This document shows, piece after piece, positions 46,046 to 59,243 of a stretch of 64,000 nt of DNA (the stretch's first letter is position 1; every line of letters begins with the position of its first letter). The stretch covers positions 44,984,390 through 45,048,389 of the forward strand of contig NC_030384.2 in assembly GCF_001625215.2 (NCBI RefSeq), given 5' to 3'. Under the pieces are notes generated by a model, which was not told where the DNA came from, did not search any database, and saw only the letters and a list, made by a program, of their open reading frames with translations. The position numbers and the translations under genes were made by a program. The stretch is from Daucus carota subsp. sativus (taxonomy: Eukaryota > Streptophyta > Magnoliopsida > Apiales > Apiaceae).

Positions 46046-47239
46046 AATGCATGATGGCGAAACAACTGAATGAAATTTACAGCATCAGGATATATAATTT
46101 GGAAATGGCGAACGGGGTTTATATTGAAGGGCAGATTCTCTGTAGCCGAGCTCCAAGTCGTAGCAGCCCCGATCATCTGGTTCAGACAGAGAATGAAAAT
46201 GAAACATGAGAAGAATTCATCCCTCCTTGAAAAGAGAAGCATTCGGGTTTCTTATGATTCTTTCAAGATTGGAAGTTGTAACCTTTCTGCCAGAGTTACC
46301 ATATTTAGGTTAAACCCTTTTCGAATCTGTATATCATACTTCCGAATGTAAACAGATACCGACAGAGATCGTTGTTTCGAAAAAAAGTGCAGATCTTTGT
46401 TACACACCCCCTGATATCTTGTCAATCTGCTGGACTTTCTTTATTTATTTATTTATTTTGCTAATTGATAACACACGCACTCTCGACCTCCCGCAAAGGG
46501 GTACAAGAGCTCAACCACCGCATGCAACGGGGATAAGAAGTAGAGTTGTTTGTTCCAGTGTCATATATGTACCTTAATAGTTTTCATGGAATTCTGGTAA
46601 ATCTAGGAAGTTTATCTGCAGCTGTGCAGCGTTTCAGGTGAAATATTTGTTCTGGAATGAGCTTTTTTTCTATTCAAGAAGGCAACGCATGTGTATCTGT
46701 GAGGAATGAACTAACTAAAAGCTTGATCTTTAATACATGCTCATATGTCAGCTTTTTAAGAATAAACTTTCTACTCTATACTTGCACGCCACAACTAGAG
46801 CCAAAAGCAACATATACAGGTGATTTGTAAGGTCACAGATAAGGGCTCAGGAACTGGCCTTTTCATCAGGCGGTTCCTGAATCATCAACCTAGTGAATAA
46901 ATTCTTGAATAAGCATCAAATCGCTTCTACCAAGTCACGATGATAAAAATAAAATGTTCATTCTTTTCCAGATGATGTAAGACGTAGAAATCTTTGGTAT
47001 TGTTCACCATAAACATAGAGATTAAAAAAAATTGAAAAGATGACTTTCGACCTCGAAAATCCAAAAGGCCAGCAGAAACTTTGCCACCCTATATTTCTTG
47101 CTTCACTAGTGTTGTTGCATATTCAGATTCATCTGATACTAATGCTAGGATACATAACTAGCAAAGGAAATTAAAATATTTTGGAGCCACTGATTTTTTC
47201 TGTTCATATACATGGTTAAAGAAAAAACAGTTGCTGCTT
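46046..47239. other. Convergent 3' region between the 977-aa protein and the COMM gene
   Basis: This is the 3'UTR of the plus-strand gene and the 3' flank of the minus-strand COMM gene, which converge here. No further coding signal is seen. Confidence 0.55.
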
Positions 47240-50200
47240 CTACTTCTTTGACACAGTCCCCGAGGAAGATCCGACCTGATGCAAAACAGGAAGAATGTGT
47301 GAACACATATAGATAGCGATTATTTTATTTTTGCTAAATAGTCAGCGATGTTTTTGCTTAATTTATATCAATAACTGTCAACTAATGACTACCAAGATAA
47401 TTAAAGAAAGTATTACATCCAAATTGTGGTTGTAATTTTTTTTTTTTAATGAACCGAATCAAACTTACTAAGCATATCCAGCTCGTGGAGCAAGGTCTAT
47501 AAAAAATAATAATTAAAGCATAGATCTATAGCTGAAACCTCAGACTTATAACAAAAAAAAAAAAAAGAAAAAACTTAATAGATGTGTATACTGCATGGAA
47601 GAAGTCCTTACATGGGTTGAAAATTGCTCATTAATCTGGGTCATAGATTTCAACATCGAATCAACTGTCTCTCTAGTAAGCTGAAACTTTACTTCAGACT
47701 CTCTCAGGGGTGATTGGGTATAGTCTTGCAACTGCAAGAGAGAAGAAAGAACAAAAACAGATTGCAAAGATTCTCATAAAAGAAGAAAGCAAGTTATAAT
47801 TATGCGAATGAGATTGGCCTTGATTAAAGTATATTAAGTCATCTCAATTCTGGTACCTTAAGATTAATAACTGCCACTTTATTTCTTCGTGCTTTGCTCT
47901 GATTATCCACAGTCCAAGTCATTGACTTTAGTCTAGGTGGAGTTCCCTAATGTGCAAAATGATATTATTAAAAAGCTGCAGAAGCGACAGACGCTTAATT
48001 TACAATACACCTAGTATATTTGGACACATCATGCCACATTTTTCTCCTGATATTTCAAATTTTGAACTTAAGTGGCACGGTGCAAGCAACATAAACCAAA
48101 AGCTCTAACAATTGAGCAATGATGCACGACTAAGTCAACATCAACAAGCCCTGCACTTTTGTTGTGCAAAAGTACACATACCAGTTAACATATAGGATTT
48201 GCTTGAAGTTTACTAATCAGTCAACATTTATGCTAATTGACTGCAGCACACACAAAAACGACAATACAAGGTAGGCAGAAAAAATAAGGTCCATTTAGGT
48301 ACCCCATGCCAAAAAGTTCATGTGAAACAGCCAGAAACTATAACAGGTTAAGCCCACAGGGAAGGACATTGAGGGCGTTACCATTTACACAAACCTAATT
48401 ATGATGAAGTAAAAAACACAAAGTAGAACATAAGGTAGCAAGAAATTGCATTCAATAAAATAAAAACTAAGGCAAATGTGCTGCTACATACCAGATTATC
48501 AGTACCAGCACCTTGTTCAGGAGGCATGGAAGCCAAAGGCGACAGATTAATATCAGTTATAACTGGAACAGAAGCCCCAATATTGTTGCAACTATCATTA
48601 CCAGCAAGAAGATTGAGAGGCCTAGGAGAGGCAACATATTCTGAAGTACGAAAACAAGTTGAAGGCTGTGGCATGCCAGCAATGGTGTGGGAAGGAAATT
48701 TGGTCCTCGGGGATTGAGTCTGGCGAAGTTGCATATGAACATATAAAAGAGGTAAATAAGCAATTAGGAAGATATAATTAGAAGTAGGCAATATCATTGA
48801 GTAACATACTGATCTGCTTGGTAACATTAATTAGCCAAAGACATATCTGATCTGCGTTTTTAAATGTATCTAACTAGCAAGCATGAAAAGGCAACCCACT
48901 GGAACTGCCTCGATTTATTTACAAATTACAACACGTCTGAATTGCCCAAACCACGCACTTTATACAGAAATTGCAAAAAAAAAAAATATAATGTTTTCCA
49001 AACTTGTTACATATTTGAAAAAAATAAGTTCGATTATTAACAAGCAAAGCAAGAACTTTCATATAAAAATGCAAATAGAAGAACCAGATGCTCTCTAAGA
49101 GCATCTCCATGAGACTCTTAGTTCACTCTTTGAATATATTACAAATAATAGGTCTTAGTAATTTAGTGTGTGTTCATCTTCAACAATACTCCTTATATGG
49201 TTGGAATTAGATATATGTTTACGAATAAATAACTTCTTCCGGTAATATCGGCGTGAAAACTAAATGCAGGGAAGATTTCTCCATTAGGCTCAAATATAGT
49301 ATCAGTCGAGGTACTCCATGTTTAAGTTGTCATTGTATGGTGAGGATCAGATTTTAGTGAATGCTTAATTTGTGAAGATTTCTCACTAATTTTCATAATT
49401 TTTTTCATGATAGTATAGGACATATTTTCGAGAATTTATTCTGGAAAAATATTATCAAAATTAAATTATATTCAGGTAAACAAACAAAGACCAAAACTTC
49501 ATACGGAAAAGAATTGGTATTAAGGGGGCACTTGGATCATCCACGAGAATGGAAAACGGGAATGGGAATGAGAATGAATGATATGGGAATAGGAATAGTA
49601 TGAAATTCCAAGGTGTAGTTAGGGAATAATTTACCCATCTAATGAGGTTCCCATTCCAAACAACTAAACTCCTAATCCAAACACAATCACATGGGATAAA
49701 GGTTCCGATTCTTGTTAACTACGATCATTAACCATAAACCAAAAATCCCCTAAAATCAAAGTTGACTTTGATTTCTTTATTTACCTTGGAGATAAGTGGG
49801 TTTGGTCTTGAAAATCGACCCAATTGTCAAGAAGCATGGGGTATCCAAATTTAAGCATGTCAAACATTCTTCTCTTTTTCCTATAGTGGTTAGAACAAAA
49901 TCGATGTTACATTCTCGGAACAAAAAACTAAGGTGTACCGTCATGCATATAGTTTCCAGTATAAGATACTTGAGGAAGTGCTTATGGTTCCAATTTTTGC
50001 ACCATGTGTGAATGTAATTTAAAATCCTTGCCTGGGTTACCGATAGATCCTCTTTCCATTGGTTTTGACATCTCTGAAATATTACAACAAGAGACCTCTG
50101 CAAATCAAGTGGCAGATCAGGAGGAAACAGCTTTGAGATGTCATTTATAACGAAGTTCTCCTGCGCACATTTCCTGATAAGTGAGCGAAGGCATGCCAAA

Positions 50201-51349
50201 ACCTATTGTCAAATAAATTAGTGTAGCTCCGTTAGAAGTTGACACAAAAACTTAAGAAATTCAAGATGAAAAATAAACACCTTGCAACTGAAAAACTGGA
50301 AAAAAAAAGGCACTCGGACCTTGTTAAATGTGGCACATAGATAAATACTGTAACCAAAAAAAATAGTTAACTCAAAGCTTCGGACTTACAAGTAAAGACA
50401 CTCTTGACTTATCTCAAAATTCAATCTTATAAGTTAGAATCAGCTTATTTGTACTGTTTGTTTAATACACTTCTAAGTTAAAATCTGACTTATAAGTTGG
50501 AATATCAGAAGTTAAATACCCTAGCTTCTTTCACTGAATTATTTTGATTTTTGATATTTGACATTGGAAGAATGTATATAATCACTTTAAAAGATAATTT
50601 ATAATATTTTATTATTATATTTAATTAAACTATAGCTTGTAAATTACCAAAAACCTTATCCAAACTGATAAACTAAATGTTATTTTTTACTTATAACTAA
50701 CTTCTTACTTGCTAGTAATAAGCAACTTCTTTTAAACTAAGCCAAACGACCCCTTAATATACACTTGTTATCATTTTATTTAGTTTCTGTTTGGCATTGC
50801 TGTTGCAGACAGCAACAACAGCTTTTTGCTGAAAAGCAGGTAAAATGCTGTTTGGTAAATCTAAAAACAGTTTTTTTAGATTTACCCACGACACCCACGG
50901 GCCAGTACTCAACAAAATATATTACACTTAAACACATTACAATTACTGTATTTTGGTGTATTTAAAGTGATCCTGACAGTATAGTACTTCATGGGTACTT
51001 GTCAATTGTTTATTGCCAGAGTCATAACACAAAACACCTGTCATCACCTAGCCTTTCGCTTGCAGTAAATTTCCCCGTTGTAAATAATAATTTGCAAATG
51101 TTTATCAAGTTGTAAATAACGAGATAAGTATAAGCAGGGAGGGGGTGTAGTTGATGTGCTTACCGGGCTGAGTGCGGAGAGATTGGGGAGAGTGAGGAGA
51201 GACTGAAAGTGTGATTTCTGGGCGGGAGAGAGACCCGTTTTGCGAGTGCTCCAGAGGGTTTTGACCAATTCTTCTAGTTGGGTTTGGGATTCGATTAAGG
51301 GTGTTAGTTTGTGAAGGTGCTGGTATAGCTGCTCCTTTTCTTCCTCCAT
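47240..51349 (-). CDS. COMM-domain-containing protein
   Basis: Six minus-strand exons join in phase: 51164-51349, 50032-50202, 48492-48719, 47857-47946, 47612-47731 and 47240-47275, giving about 276 residues. The N-terminal helical part (LYQHLHKLTPLIESQTQLEE; FPPDLPLDLQRSLVVIFQRCQNQWKEDL) is followed by a Ser/Pro-rich linker (exon 3). The C-terminal COMM domain shows LKSMTWTVDNQ, KVAVINLKLQDY, EVKFQLTRETVDSMLKSMTQI. COMMD proteins form the Commander endosomal-recycling complex in animals; plant roles are little studied. Exon 2 is best ended at CAG|GCAAGG, a GC donor; a GT alternative (TCG|GTAACC, exon end 50041) would remove three residues and also keep frame. The assignment rests on fold-like motifs, and the COMMD subtype is not resolved. 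Confidence 0.75.
49523..49752. mobile_element. hAT-like MITE in an intron of the COMM gene
   Basis: The left end is TTAAGGGGGCACTTGG. The right end in reverse complement is TTTTAGGGGATTTTTGG. The interior contains 'gggaatgggaatgag' matched in inverted form by 'cccattcc'. The termini are imperfect and no clear target duplication was found. Confidence 0.5.
50380..50753. mobile_element. hAT-like MITE relic in intron 1 of the COMM gene
   Basis: The right end, 'taagcaacttcttttaaactaagccaaacgacccc', closely resembles the right end of the element at 6769-7320. The interior has the same 'cttataagt' words. The left terminus is degraded, so the start is approximate. Confidence 0.5.
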
Positions 51350-53150
51350 TGTTTATTGTGTATAAACGAGAGAGATGGAGGGGGAGAGAGACACGGTGGG
51401 GGGTTACCTGCAACACGGAGTTGTTTTTATGATATACGAATTTAAACATTGCTGACCTAATTTTTTATATATTTTATTAAAGTTGTTATTTGTCAAATAT
51501 CTAAAATCTTATAAATTTCTAATTATTTATATAAGCTGGTTTACTATATCAGTCTTGCAAAATATAGGATTTTGCTCGTAAAAAATGAATGTTTTGACTA
51601 GAAATACGCTTGCAGGATCAAATATTAGTTAAAATGAAAATAGCTAACTTTTATAACTATAAGTTGATAATTATTGTGAATGAGATTTTTAACTCTTCCA
51701 CGCTGACATTGAAAAAAAACTTATGCCTAGTATTAGTTGTGGGGTTATGACATAATAAAATATCATTGAAGACATAGTTCAAGATAGGGATGTTGTATCT
51801 CATTGCGATAAAGAGTTAATTTTATAAATATGTAATCATATGATATGATAATATGCAACAAATGTTATATGAAGTCGTACAAAGGTACGAAATGAACATA
51901 AACATAGACATTCCAGTTTTAATAAGAATATCATGAATTTGAATGGACGAGTTTATAACATGCAAATCTCAATCTTGAAGACTTTGATTTCATTCAAAAA
52001 TATAAGTATTGTGAATTGCACCAATATACAGTCACTCCACGATATATTGTGAACATCAGAGTTACCTTACATTTGGATTCAGTATGTTTTGAATTTTATG
52101 AAAGTCGAAAGACTTTTCTCGGTCATATAAATTTGTACATGAGTTCCAAACCAATTGTGTGGGATCTCGTGACACCCACATCGTTACATCGTCATAAAAA
52201 AAACATTTTATTATAATAATTTAACAACTGATATAAGTTAGATTACTAACTCTTTTCGTATGCAGTAAGTTGTTGAATCACAATTGTGAATCTGATATTG
52301 CATGATTCTAAAGCAGATCTTATCGAAGAGGAATTTTATCCAAATAAGAATCGTCTAAAATTTTAATATTTCAAATAGAGAATAATCATACAAAAAATGT
52401 CAATTGAAATTTTCTTTCATCTTATGCAATTAAGATATGTTTTAAATTTTCTTCGAATTTTATAGATTCAGGAAACCTTTCAATATAAACTAAGTGACAG
52501 AATTGACTCTTAAAGACTATCGAAATATATAAAAAAATAATTTTCTAGTCCTACAATCGTAATCATATCAAGTTTGAAATCAGCAAGATTTATAACATAT
52601 TTTTAAAAGTAAAAAAGAAATAATCAAATTATCTATTCATTTTGTTTAAAACCCTTAAACTTGTTTTTTAATTCAATTGGTATTCTGATAAAATAAATCG
52701 ACACATTATATTGAAATTTCTCCGCAGGAAAAATATTACCATCATATAATAATTTTTAAAATATAGTAAAAATAAATTTAGATATTATCATTTGTTTACA
52801 AAATATAGAATTGTTTAAAAAATATTTAAATTTAATAAAAATAATATTTTTAAATAAAATCAACAGAACACTACAAATATAATTTTAAAATTTATAACAA
52901 AAAATCTCTTTAATAACACGTTTTGTTGTTTAACAAATAACACCCGGATCAAATATAATCTAAAACTAATAAAAAATTATTTTCTGAATAGAACAAAAAA
53001 TTATTTTTCTTTGATTCTAAAATGTTTTTTTTTATAAATATTGTCAGAGATGATTGAATGAATTAAATAAAACAACATATTTTTTATATTTCTCTAAAAT
53101 TATTTATCTCGGGCGCAACCCGTTCAGCCAAGCCGCTAAACGAGGGGGCA
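51350..53150. other. AT-rich divergent intergenic region
   Basis: This separates the minus-strand COMM gene from the plus-strand CID gene and contains both promoters. It is very AT-rich between 51.5 and 53.1 kb. No gene or clean transposon end is recognised. Confidence 0.55.
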
Positions 53151-53199
53151 AATACTCTATTTGGTAATCACACACAGATTCTAGGGTTTGCTCTATCTC

Positions 53200-54063
53200 C
53201 AATCACACACACTCGCACGGCGACGCAACGCTACGACACTCCAATAGATTTCCGGGTCGGGTACCACCACCCCTCTCTGTTTCAAACGGAGCAATCTTCA
53301 AGTAATTGCAATTCAATTCACTAATTTCAGGTACTTTTTAATTTTCATTTCACCTGACAATCTCTAATTTCTTTGTCTACACTCTGTATTTTCGATTACA
53401 TTTTCTACGGCACATATTTGTTTATCGCAAGTAGATGTTAATTGAATCGATATATATATATATGAAGTTGCTGGTTATGCACGTGTTAATTTGGTACACT
53501 GAGATTGTTTTTACTTGTTTTTTTGTCAGTGAAGTTCAAAATTTTCATTTAGTTTCGGGGTGTGTTAGGGTTATGAAGATGATTAGTTTTATGGCTATTA
53601 ACTGTGATATTTGTATGTGTAGAGTTAGAGATGTATCGGAGTGCTGGTAGAATATCTTAGTTAACTCTGGTGAAAATGTTTTGTTTTATTCTAGGTTTCG
53701 TATGCTAAGTATATTATATCTTGTAGATGGATGTCTCAGTAATGATACAATCTCAAGAGGTATACGGGGGTCTTCAGATGTGTTTTTTAAATTACTCATT
53801 TACTCATAGGCTGTAAATTGAGAAAAGTCATAATGGGGACACGTGTGGGAGATATGCGACATAATTTTTGATGGATTTTATATTATCTGGAAGTCTATGC
53901 CGATGATGATCTTTCTTGACCTGAAAAACTTACTATATGCATTCTTTATTGTTTGCTAGTTGCATTTTTATTTTTCAAATAATTTTCAAGGTGGTAAATT
54001 TGAGAGCTTCAGTTTGCTTTTGTCAATACTAATATTTTTAAATTTCTGCTGATAAATGTGCAG
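53200..54063 (+). other. Probable leader exon and 5'UTR intron of the CID-domain gene
   Basis: A C-rich leader ends CTAATTTCAG|GTACTT at 53330. An acceptor AAATGTGCAG at 54063 opens the exon with the start codon. The intervening 733 bp carry no conserved coding signal. Confidence 0.6.
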
Positions 54064-54097
54064 GTATATCGCATGCTAGAGTTTCCAGAACTGCAAA

Positions 54098-57000
54098 ATG
54101 AGTGACGAAGCTTTTGATGGACAGATATTGACTGAGAAATTGTCTAAGCTCAACAGTTCTCAGCAAAGTATAGAATGTATCCTTATTGGAAAATAAGTTG
54201 TCTAGAGTAATTTTTTTTTTTTTTTTTTAAAATTTACTCTTGACAAGGTTAGTAGAATTTTGGTTTATAAATATTTATATGATTTGTTTTTCTATCCTCC
54301 ATTTCATTTTTGTATAGTAAATTTGACCATGCCTTTTATAAGTTAGGAACATATGAAGAATTTAGAAAGGTAAAACAAAATCTGCAAGTAAATAAATAGT
54401 ATAATTTGTACATTGCTTAACTGTTCTTGCGTTTATTAAATACTCCCTCCATCCCAAATTAGATGAGTTAGTTGACTTTGGGCACGTAACTTAAGGTGCA
54501 TTGACCGACTAGCTCCGAAATCTATTTTTAAAATTTTTCTTTTGTAAACAAAATTTTCATATTTGAATTTTCATTTGCAAAAATAAAAGTATAAAAATAA
54601 GTAATTTAGCTATGTGGTCAATGGACTTCAAAGTGCGTGCCCGAAGTCAACAAGCTCATCTAATTTGGGATGGAGGGAGTATATGTGTACCTTAAGGTTT
54701 ATAAGTTAAAAACAACCAACTATTGTGTTCATTAACTCTTGACGTTTCCTAAATTATTTCGGATTAATGCAGATATTGTAGTAAGTACTTTGTCTGCCTT
54801 TATATACGGAAGTATAACATTATTTAAATTGGGGTTTTTATAATAAAGATATATGAGAACAATAAGTATGGAACATCTAAACCATTTAAAATGTGTTATG
54901 GATATGACGGGGAACATAAGTTAACACAAGAATGTTTATAATTGATAACAATTAGTTTAATACATTTAGTGTAGACAAAATTGTATTCATATTTCATCTA
55001 TGTATTTTATATGTGGGCCTAGTTTATATTTAATAAGCCCAATTGTTCGTGGGCCTTAGGTTATTTTTTTGGGTTTCTATTACCTGATTAGTGAAAAAAA
55101 ATATGGAGTATTAAATTAATCCTCTTTTTTCTTTGTTTGCATGTTGCAATCCATTTCACTATTCCTTTTCCACGACTATGAAACCCTAGGGATAGACCCA
55201 GTTTATCTTTAATATTGTTCTTCCGTGAATCTGGCTGTATTGGGGTATATGTACCTTCAAGTTTTAATATTAAACACAAAATGTGCTCAGTAACAGCAAT
55301 TTATTACCATTTTTTTCTGTATTTTGGTAAAACTTGCTCGTATTATGCTAGTCAAATAATATCTATTGCTACTTTTTTATTTTAAAATTATCGCTTAAGT
55401 GAACAAGTAATAAATTGTATGATCTATAGTGTATTAAAGAATGTAGAGAAGTGAGCTGGAACATGCGTGGCTATGTTATTTATTTATAATTATAATGTAT
55501 ATAATCAATTATACAGATATGGTCACATATATATGGCTGCTTTCTATGGAATTTGTTGCAAAATAGCAATTTTGTATTTAAGTTTACATTCAAACTATTT
55601 TGATTATGCGAAAGTGGTTTTCATTTGAACTTTAGTATATATTAATGTTTGCAAAATCTATTTTGAATTCATATTTGAGCTAAACTTTGTTTGGTCAAGT
55701 CTGAGAAATCTGATATTCGTTTCCCCCTGAGCCCCCCCTATCCTTATGCAATTGCTGAGTGCTTTGGTTTTTCTACGAGGCATATGTCTATAACATGCAG
55801 TGTGATCGGCAAAAATTTATTTGGTGTGAAGCTCTTGATGGTTTAGAAGGGTGCAACAATGAATGTAATTTGTGATTGTCCATAATGTTTGTACAAAGGT
55901 TTAGTAAAGTGTGGTACACACTGGCTGGTGAATAAATGTTCTCTGTCCGGAGAGTTTCTGTTCATGACATTTAGTTTTCTTTTAATTTACATTTATAGTG
56001 AAACAAAATTAGTAATATTTTTATGATGTACAGTAAGTTCAGATTTCCTCCTGAAATCCGAACTTGCTCTCACTCATTTATCATTAAACACAATGTTCAT
56101 TATTTCAGTATCATTATTGGAATCTTGTTTATCTTTTAACATAAACTTAGCTTTATCTCGTTGGTGCATTACTCACCGTAAGAAGGCCAAACAAATTGTT
56201 GAATCATGGGACAAACTATTTAAGTCCGCTCAGCGGGATCAGCGTGTTTCCTTTCTCTATCTGGCCAATGACATTTTACAAAATAGTAAACGGAAAGGCA
56301 CTGAGTTTATGAACGAATTTTGGAAGGTGCTTCCTGCAGCTCTGAAGTATGTCTATGAAACAGGCGATGATAGTGGAAAAAAGGCAGCCTGCCGACTGGT
56401 AGTTCTCTTTTTTCATGTAAAAGTATCATTTTATCTTTTCATACAGAAAGTATACCCTAGAAAGCGAATTGTGGTTGCCAACAAGTAATTTGCTTTTGCC
56501 ATTTACACATCACATGCAATTAAGTTTGATGTATAGAGGCAATTAGATTAAATGTTTAACACAAAGGGATACGCTGTTTGAAGGCCTAGTAAATAATCAA
56601 CGTGTTTGACTTATCTTTACAAATGTCTGGACAATATTCTATGTCAAGACATGTCCCTTTGTCGATGATGGTCTTTATTATATTTTGAGGAGACTGTGGT
56701 CCTTTCAGTTAGCATATCTGACAGGCTAAAAAACCCTCACTTGTGGCTGAGTAAAGCTGTGGATACACCCATAACCCGCAACCCTCGAAAGAACTGAAAA
56801 TACAAAGTCTATTTAATCGTGGCTAAGAACTAAAAAGATAACCCCTTGAAAACTTAGATCTTTTTATCCAGGTAGCAAGCCTGAACTTAATTCTGTCCAA
56901 CACTATATTCGTAGAACTACAACCTTGTTTGAAGTTTTTGCTATTACTTATAATTTTTCAATCAAAATAGCCTAAAAGTTGCTTAATGAAGAGTGAGGTG

Positions 57001-58482
57001 TTAACATCAAATGAAAGAATGTCTTCACACAATGTGATTGATTCCAAGTCTGGAAGTCTTAGCTATAATATATCAAAGCTCGCAATGCAGTGGGTGCTTT
57101 ATTTTGTGCTACTGAATTTGAACTCACATGAATGAATTATTTTTGCTCGTTATTCCTCAAGTCTTGAGCTGTATCATTTATGTTTTAATGGATTGCGGTC
57201 ACGTAGGCTGTGAACTTTTTATAGAAAGAATCATCCTACACAAGCAAAATAAGTAGAATGGTAAGACTATAATTGCCATTGAACCTAAAAGTAGATGCAT
57301 AAAGGTTTTCCCTTTGACACAAATTTGTAACTAGATGCATAAAGGTTTTCAGCTAAATTTGCATCCCTTTTCATTCTTTTGGCGCCGCGTTGTAGGATAC
57401 AAGGACTTCTATTCCTTTTCTCTGTGTTGTGCAATACTGCAATTACTTGTTTAATTTACTTGTGGCCCTCTTCTAAAAATTTTATGATGAGATACTACCC
57501 TTATGTTATATAAAGCAATGATGTTTTAAATAAGAGAACGGCAGTAAGACGGGAACTGAGGCAGTCTTTTTTGTACTTAATTTTCCCTATTTAAGGGTAT
57601 CTCTATCACTTATATTCTGTGTTTCCTCTAATGACTTTTGGTTAGTCCAAATAATAATCTTTTGTTCAATTACCCATTAGGTTAACATCTGGGAAGAGCG
57701 CAAGGTTTTTGGGTCTCGGGGACAGAACTTGAAAGATGAAATGCTGGGTAAAAATCCTCCTCCTGTTCCTGCGCTTCCCAGCAATGGAAAGAGTTCAAAT
57801 CCTATTAAGATAGTAAAGAGGGATGCTCATTCATTAAGAATTGTAAGTAATAAATATACCAGTTATAACAGGCTTGTTGGCATCTGGGTATGCTCAATAT
57901 ATGTATGTTATTTGGCCTGAGATTTCTTGTTTGTCCGTGGTTATACCGATCCAGAAATTAGCTGTTGGTGCTCTGCCTGAAAAAATAGTAACATCATATC
58001 ATTCGGTACATGATCAAAATGTTGATGAAGAAGCTGCTTTTAACAAGTTTAAAAGTGTAATTCTCCGTGGTGGGGAAATCGAAAGAAATGTAGAAGAGAT
58101 GTCAGCTCATGGTATACTCTATTTTTTTCTGTATTTATATTTGTAGTTGGTTCTAAAAAAGCAGGATTTGCATTTTAAACTTTCTGAAGATGCAGTTTGA
58201 AGGTACTAAAGTTCTCTTGCCAATTTTAGGAAGTGTTCAAGGTTCTCATTTGGCAGAAGATATTCAGGAGCAGGAAAGTGTACTCCAGCAGTGTATCAAT
58301 CAACTGGAAAGTAATGAAGAAACAAGGACTGCCTTGGTTTCCCTGCTTAAAGATGCACTTCAAAATCAAGTACTATATTCCTCTTTGAAAGCGAGCTCAT
58401 GTTTTAATCGGGTTTGTAGTAGTTCAGTTTACTGACCTTTTTATTTACAGGAGCCAGCTCTGGAACGTATACGCACCCAGTT

Positions 58483-58486
<4 letters not shown>
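54098..58486 (+). CDS. CID-domain protein, RPRD1-like RNA polymerase II CTD-interacting factor (3' end missing)
   Basis: Six exons join in phase: 54098-54176, 56151-56398, 57681-57842, 57955-58111, 58230-58369 and 58451-58486, covering 274 residues. The N-terminal CID (ENTH/VHS-like) domain shows FDGQILTEKLSKLNSSQQSIE, LSRWCITHRKKAKQIVESW, VSFLYLANDILQNSKRKG and VNIWEERKVFG. This fold binds the phosphorylated C-terminal heptads of RNA polymerase II and is shared by Pcf11, Nrd1 and RPRD1 proteins in transcription termination. A coiled region follows (EQESVLQQCINQLESNEETRTALVSLLKDALQNQ; EPALERIRTQLQ). Plant homologues are clearly longer, and no following exon was found to 64000. Intron 1 holds a Stowaway element. 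It resembles Arabidopsis AT5G10060/AT5G65180, from memory. Confidence 0.9.
54443..54679. mobile_element. Stowaway MITE, 237 bp
   Basis: The left end is CTCCCTCCATCCCAAATTAG and the right end is its near-exact inverted complement. The inverted match extends over about 50 bp on each side (through GTTGACTTTGGGCACG). TA dinucleotides flank it at 54441-54442 and 54680-54681, the Stowaway target duplication. It sits in intron 1 of the CID-domain gene. Confidence 0.92.

Positions 58487-58549
<63 letters not shown>
58487..58549. repeat. (CT)n microsatellite directly at a splice donor
   Basis: A CT tract of about 63 bp begins with the GT of the presumed donor (TTGCAG|GTCTCTCT) after exon 6 of the CID-domain gene. 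Confidence 0.9.
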
Positions 58550-58551
<2 letters not shown>

Positions 58552-59172
58552 TCTCCCCCCCACCCATGTATCATTAGCTGTTCAAATGTCTTTGATGGTG
58601 TTTGTCGTGGTATGTTTATCAAATATTTAGGTATGGTGAATGTGTTATTATAGAAATCTATAGGAGTTATGTTGTAGATAATGGTCTGTGTTGTTGGCCC
58701 TTATCTATTATATTTATACTAGTAATTTTGCCTGCTACGCATGGGCGTTAATTTCAAAAATTTTTATGTCTCATTTTAAATAAAAAATTATGTGAATAAA
58801 ATTGATACAAATTATTTCGTCAAAACATCATTTTTTTGATTTATATGCAACAGTTGTTGTATATTGCTTGTTATTATTGCTTTTAGAAATTGTTTCTTTG
58901 TGGTGATGCACTAATTGGCTTTGCATTATAAAGGTAGATAAAGTACATGAAATTTTAAATAAACTTCACGTGAGTTTGTCAGGATTGCAGTTGGGCTATT
59001 AATGAAAGTTGGTGTGCGGTGATATCATTAAAAATATAAAAGATTGAGAGGATGCTACTATTTACCAATTGCCCATTTCTTGTTTTACTCCATAGTTACA
59101 AGTATGCCATTAAAATACCCTGTTCTTGGGTAAGTTCCCGAAGTACTGCAGTACGCACTTAATGGCATTTCG

Positions 59173-59173
<1 letters not shown>

Positions 59174-59215
<42 letters not shown>

Positions 59216-59243
59216 TCTCTCTCTCCACACACACACACACACT
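59174..59243. repeat. (CT)n followed by (CA)n microsatellite
   Basis: CT dinucleotides from 59174 to about 59225 are followed by CA repeats to about 59243 and a short (TA)n. This is low-complexity sequence, and the apparent ORF over it is an artefact. Confidence 0.9.
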
